Positions 6,890-10,000 of a stretch of 10,000 bases of DNA are shown here, one piece after another; position 1 is the stretch's first letter, and each line of letters begins with the position of its first letter. The position numbers and the translations under genes are program-made. Below the pieces are notes generated by a model. The model was not told the origin of the DNA. It made no database searches and saw only the letters and a list, made by a program, of their open reading frames with translations. The stretch is from Anaeromyces robustus (Eukaryota > Neocallimastigomycota > Neocallimastigomycetes > Neocallimastigales > Neocallimastigaceae), in NCBI GenBank assembly GCA_002104895.1, contig MCFG01000101.1, positions 12,501 to 22,500 on the forward strand, read 5' to 3'.

Positions 6890-9800
6890 TTATTTTTTAC
6901 TTTTTGGTTTAATTAAATCACCAAATCCACCTAATGCATCATTAAGATCAGCAGCATTACCTGCCATTTCTGAAGTACTATTAATAATTTTACATATAGT
7001 AAGTTCACTAATTTTAGATTTAATAATAGCATCAATATCTTCATAACCAAATGCATTTGCAATTTCTCTTGCTGTTTTACCCTTTAATTTTTCTTTTTCT
7101 TCTTCATTAATTGATTCTTTAGTTTTGACTTCTAAATCAGCTCCATAATTTACTAAATCTTTTACAACTTCTGTATAACCTTTATAAGTTGCCCAATGAA
7201 GTGCTGTCCATCCATATTCATCAATATAATCTAAGGATACATTATTAGATCGTATAATATTTGATGCAATATAAAGATTTCCCATTTTAATTTCATCTAA
7301 GATTGAACTTGAATCTAATATAAGTTCTATAGTTTGATTATAATATTGGTGTAAAAGATTTAATATCCAGTCATCTTTATTTTTCATAGCTATATCAATA
7401 GGGGTAAATTGATTATTGGTTTTAATGGTTAAATCTGGTTTATATCCTAAGATACATTTTACTAATAAATGATAACGATGATAAACAGCAATATGTAATG
7501 CTGACCAACCTTTTATTGTAAGTGCATTAACATTAGCTTTATAATCTAATAAAAGTTGGGCAATTTTTTTATTATTATTTTCACAAGCAAGATGTAAAGC
7601 ATTCATATGTTTATTAGTGGTACTATCTAATTTTGCGTGATGTTCAACTAATATACGTACAATATCAATTTGACCTGTTTCACTTGCTATATGAAGTGGG
7701 GTATAACCTTGATGATTCTTAAATTCAATATTAGCTCCATAATGAATTAATAGTTGTACCATATGCGTATGACCATACTCACATGCAATATGAAGTGGGG
7801 TATCACCATTAGAATTTTCACTATTAATTTCAATCGTTTTCAATTTTAAAAGAGCATTTCCTAACGAATAATAATTCTTTCGAGCAATATAATGTAAAAT
7901 AGTAGAATCACGTGGACTTCTTCCATTAATATCAATCCTTCCAACATTTAATAAAAGTTTAATCATACGTAAACTATTATTTACCGCAGCAATATGTAAA
8001 AGTCCATATTCTAAATTAGGATTTTGATACATATCAATATCTTGTTTAAATAAGAGTTTAACAATTTGATAAGCATCAGAATAACATGCTATTTCTAATG
8101 CGGTTAATCGATTTTGATTAATGGTATTCACTTCAGCTCCCTCTTGAAGTAAAAATTGGACAACATTAGTATTACAATTACGACATGCAAAATATAATGG
8201 AGTAAATCCATTACATTTAGTATTTATACCTAAACCTTGCTCTACTAAATATTTTACGATATCTAATTGATTATAATAAGCAGCAATATGTAATGGTGAC
8301 CAATGATCATCAGTTTCTTCTGTAATATCACCACCTTTTTCTATAAATTCACGTATAGTTTCCATATCACCATATTTAACGGCAAGATGAAAATCATTCC
8401 ATTGATATTGTTGAGTTTCATCCATATCATATTCAAAATCATAACGATCTACCATGGCTTTTTTATTAAGTTTTTTAATTTCATAAAACTCTTTACTTTT
8501 AGCTAAATCATAGGCTGTTTCACCATTTTCATCTTTGGCTGTAACATCTACTTCTTCTTTAATTAAATATGAAACAATAGAACGAAAACCATTAGCACTG
8601 GCATACATTAAAGCTGTTTTACCATGATTATCTTTAACAAAAATATCAGCAGAATGCTTTACTAAATATTTTACAATATTTTCATAACCGTATTGACAGG
8701 CAATTAATAAAGCAGTGACACCTTCCTCATCATTACTTCTTATATCCACTTTAGATCCTTCTTGAATTAAATATTTTACCATAATTTCATTACCTGTAAC
8801 ACATGTAAGCATTAATGCTGACCAACCTTTATTATTAACAATATTAATATCAGCATCATTAGCAATTAAATATTCAACAACAGTATTAATATTTTTACTA
8901 CAAGCATACATTAGAGCTGTCCAACCATTATTATCTCTACAATTCACATCCACTCCATGTTCTACTAAATATTTAATAATTTCCCATTGTTTATTTTCTG
9001 TAGCATACATTAAAGCAGTACGACCAAGATTATCTTGAACATTAATATTGGCATTATAATGAACTAAAAGTTCAATAATAGGTTTATATCCATGAATACA
9101 AGAATCCATTAAAATATTATAATCATTCATTTGACCATTTTCAATACCTTCTCTTATAATATAATCAAAAAATGAAATATTATTATCTTTTAAAATGGTA
9201 TTAAAATTTGTCCAATCATTTTTTTCCATATTATTAGCAGCAAGATAAGTAACTACAATATCAGTAATTTTTTGATTACTTTCTAATAATACATTTTGTT
9301 GAGTATTATCTCTTATATTAAATTCTGCCTTTTGTTCCAATAAATATTTTACAATATCAGCATATTCATTTTCAATAGCATACATTAAAGCTGTATATTC
9401 ATTTATAGATTTCATGTTAATATCAGCATGATGATCTACTAAATATTTAACAATTTCTAAACTTCCAGCTTTACAAGCATAAATTAATGGGGTCATACCA
9501 TTTTTAGCTTTATCATTAATATCAGCTCCATGAGAAATTAATAATTGAACAATATTTAAATGACCAGAATAACAAGCAACATGTAATGCTGTAGCTCCAA
9601 CATTATTTTTTGCATTAATATTAATATCTTTATCTAATAATAAATTAGCAATTATTTCATTACCAGTTTCACATACTAACATTAAAGCATTACATAAATG
9701 ATGATCAAGAATATTAACATCAGCACCTCTTGAAATTAAATATCTTACTACATCATCATGTCCATTAATAGCTGCTAACATTAATGGAGTTCGTTTCTCT

Positions 9801-10000
9801 AAATCAGTATTATTAATATCCATTTGACTTGGACCAACAAGAAATCTAACTACATCAATATGACCTTCACTTGCTGATAACATTAAGGCATTTTGTCCTT
9901 TACTGTTAGTGTCAAACATATTAACAAAATGAGATATTAAAAAACTAACAATTTCTGGTGTATTATTAAATTTACTAGCATAAAGAAAAGCAGTATAACC
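6890..10000 (-). CDS. Large two-array ankyrin-repeat protein, N-terminus beyond right edge
   Basis: The minus strand is open from the right edge to TAA at 6892-6890: 1036 codons plus the stop. The Met at 9919 is not the start, because the 27 codons before it (GYTAFLYASKFNNTPEIVSF...) complete an ankyrin repeat. The first array (10000 to about 8457) has some 15 repeats of the TALMYA---G---IVKYL type; one unit near 9130-9310 is degenerate and longer. It closes with GETAYDLAKSKEFYEIKKL. An acidic, Tyr-rich linker (MVDRYDFEYDMDETQQYQ) leads to a second array of about 14 repeats (8401 to about 6990), mostly of the TPLHIA---G---IV-LLL type. The penultimate repeat has a charged insertion (KESINEEEKEKLKG). 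The tail is Gly/Asp-rich and ends KPKSKK. No membrane, signal or enzyme motif was seen. It is probably a scaffold or adaptor; whether the two arrays arose by gene fusion is inference. Its first array is paralogous to the gene at 1-1906. Confidence 0.95.
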   Translation of the reverse strand, partial: GYTAFLYASKFNNTPEIVSFLISHFVNMFDTNSKGQNALMLSASEGHIDVVRFLVGPSQMDINNTDLEKRTPLMLAAINGHDDVVRYLISRGADVNILDHHLCNALMLVCETGNEIIANLLLDKDININAKNNVGATALHVACYSGHLNIVQLLISHGADINDKAKNGMTPLIYACKAGSLEIVKYLVDHHADINMKSINEYTALMYAIENEYADIVKYLLEQKAEFNIRDNTQQNVLLESNQKITDIVVTYLAANNMEKNDWTNFNTILKDNNISFFDYIIREGIENGQMNDYNILMDSCIHGYKPIIELLVHYNANINVQDNLGRTALMYATENKQWEIIKYLVEHGVDVNCRDNNGWTALMYACSKNINTVVEYLIANDADINIVNNKGWSALMLTCVTGNEIMVKYLIQEGSKVDIRSNDEEGVTALLIACQYGYENIVKYLVKHSADIFVKDNHGKTALMYASANGFRSIVSYLIKEEVDVTAKDENGETAYDLAKSKEFYEIKKLNKKAMVDRYDFEYDMDETQQYQWNDFHLAVKYGDMETIREFIEKGGDITEETDDHWSPLHIAAYYNQLDIVKYLVEQGLGINTKCNGFTPLYFACRNCNTNVVQFLLQEGAEVNTINQNRLTALEIACYSDAYQIVKLLFKQDIDMYQNPNLEYGLLHIAAVNNSLRMIKLLLNVGRIDINGRSPRDSTILHYIARKNYYSLGNALLKLKTIEINSENSNGDTPLHIACEYGHTHMVQLLIHYGANIEFKNHQGYTPLHIASETGQIDIVRILVEHHAKLDSTTNKHMNALHLACENNNKKIAQLLLDYKANVNALTIKGWSALHIAVYHRYHLLVKCILGYKPDLTIKTNNQFTPIDIAMKNKDDWILNLLHQYYNQTIELILDSSSILDEIKMGNLYIASNIIRSNNVSLDYIDEYGWTALHWATYKGYTEVVKDLVNYGADLEVKTKESINEEEKEKLKGKTAREIANAFGYEDIDAIIKSKISELTICKIINSTSEMAGNAADLNDALGGFGDLIKPKSKK

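Noticed and set aside
6701-6916. Plus-strand 71-codon open frame
   Set aside because: It encodes a Leu/Phe string from the T-rich repeat and runs into the 3' end of the minus-strand ankyrin gene.
8303-8506. Plus-strand 67-codon open frame
   Set aside because: It lies opposite the linker and first repeats of the large minus-strand ankyrin gene, whose coding signal is unmistakable.
9917-9919. ATG at 9919 as the start of the large minus-strand gene
   Set aside because: The frame stays open to the right edge, and the preceding 27 codons form a proper ankyrin repeat with this Met in its loop, so the real start is outside the window.
1-10000. Bacterial, giant-virus or Dictyostelium origin
   Set aside because: Kilobase-scale homopolymer-rich spacers do not suit bacteria or giant viruses, and the absence of poly-Asn/Gln argues against Dictyostelium; none is formally excluded without a database search.

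Overview
This is a eukaryotic window, most likely from an anaerobic gut fungus (Neocallimastigomycota). The spacers are almost pure A/T: bases 2581-2640 contain one G or C, against 14 of 60 at 181-240 and 19 of 60 at 4861-4920, which are coding. The spacers also carry long homopolymers, trinucleotide runs and small satellites, and there is no sign of bacterial operons or ribosome binding sites. The long open frames read with the standard code, end in TAA and show no intron. Dictyostelium and other AT-rich protists are alternatives, but the proteins lack the poly-Asn/Gln tracts common in Dictyostelium. The assignment is an inference from composition and gene content.

Layout from left to right: (1) 1-1906, minus strand, the first 635 codons of an ankyrin-repeat gene whose 3' end lies beyond the left edge. 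(2) 1907-4252, a 2.35-kb divergent spacer of low-complexity DNA with simple repeats, a 26-bp minisatellite, and two islands of higher complexity that may be decayed ankyrin-family coding sequence. (3) 4253-5989, plus strand, a complete 578-residue protein of divergent ankyrin repeats between non-repeat ends, preceded by two tiny possible upstream ORFs. (4) 5990-6889, a 900-bp convergent spacer holding a clear, stop-ridden second copy of the 3' end of that gene, then T/C-rich repeats. (5) 6890-10000, minus strand, at least 1036 codons of a third ankyrin gene, open through the right edge, built from two different ankyrin arrays.

Every recognisable gene or gene remnant is of the ankyrin type. 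The best reading is a local ankyrin cluster that grows by duplication and fusion and loses copies by decay. Ankyrin repeats are protein-binding scaffolds. No catalytic domain, membrane segment or signal peptide was seen, so partners and pathways cannot be named. I found no RNA gene, CRISPR array, transposase or virus-like gene.
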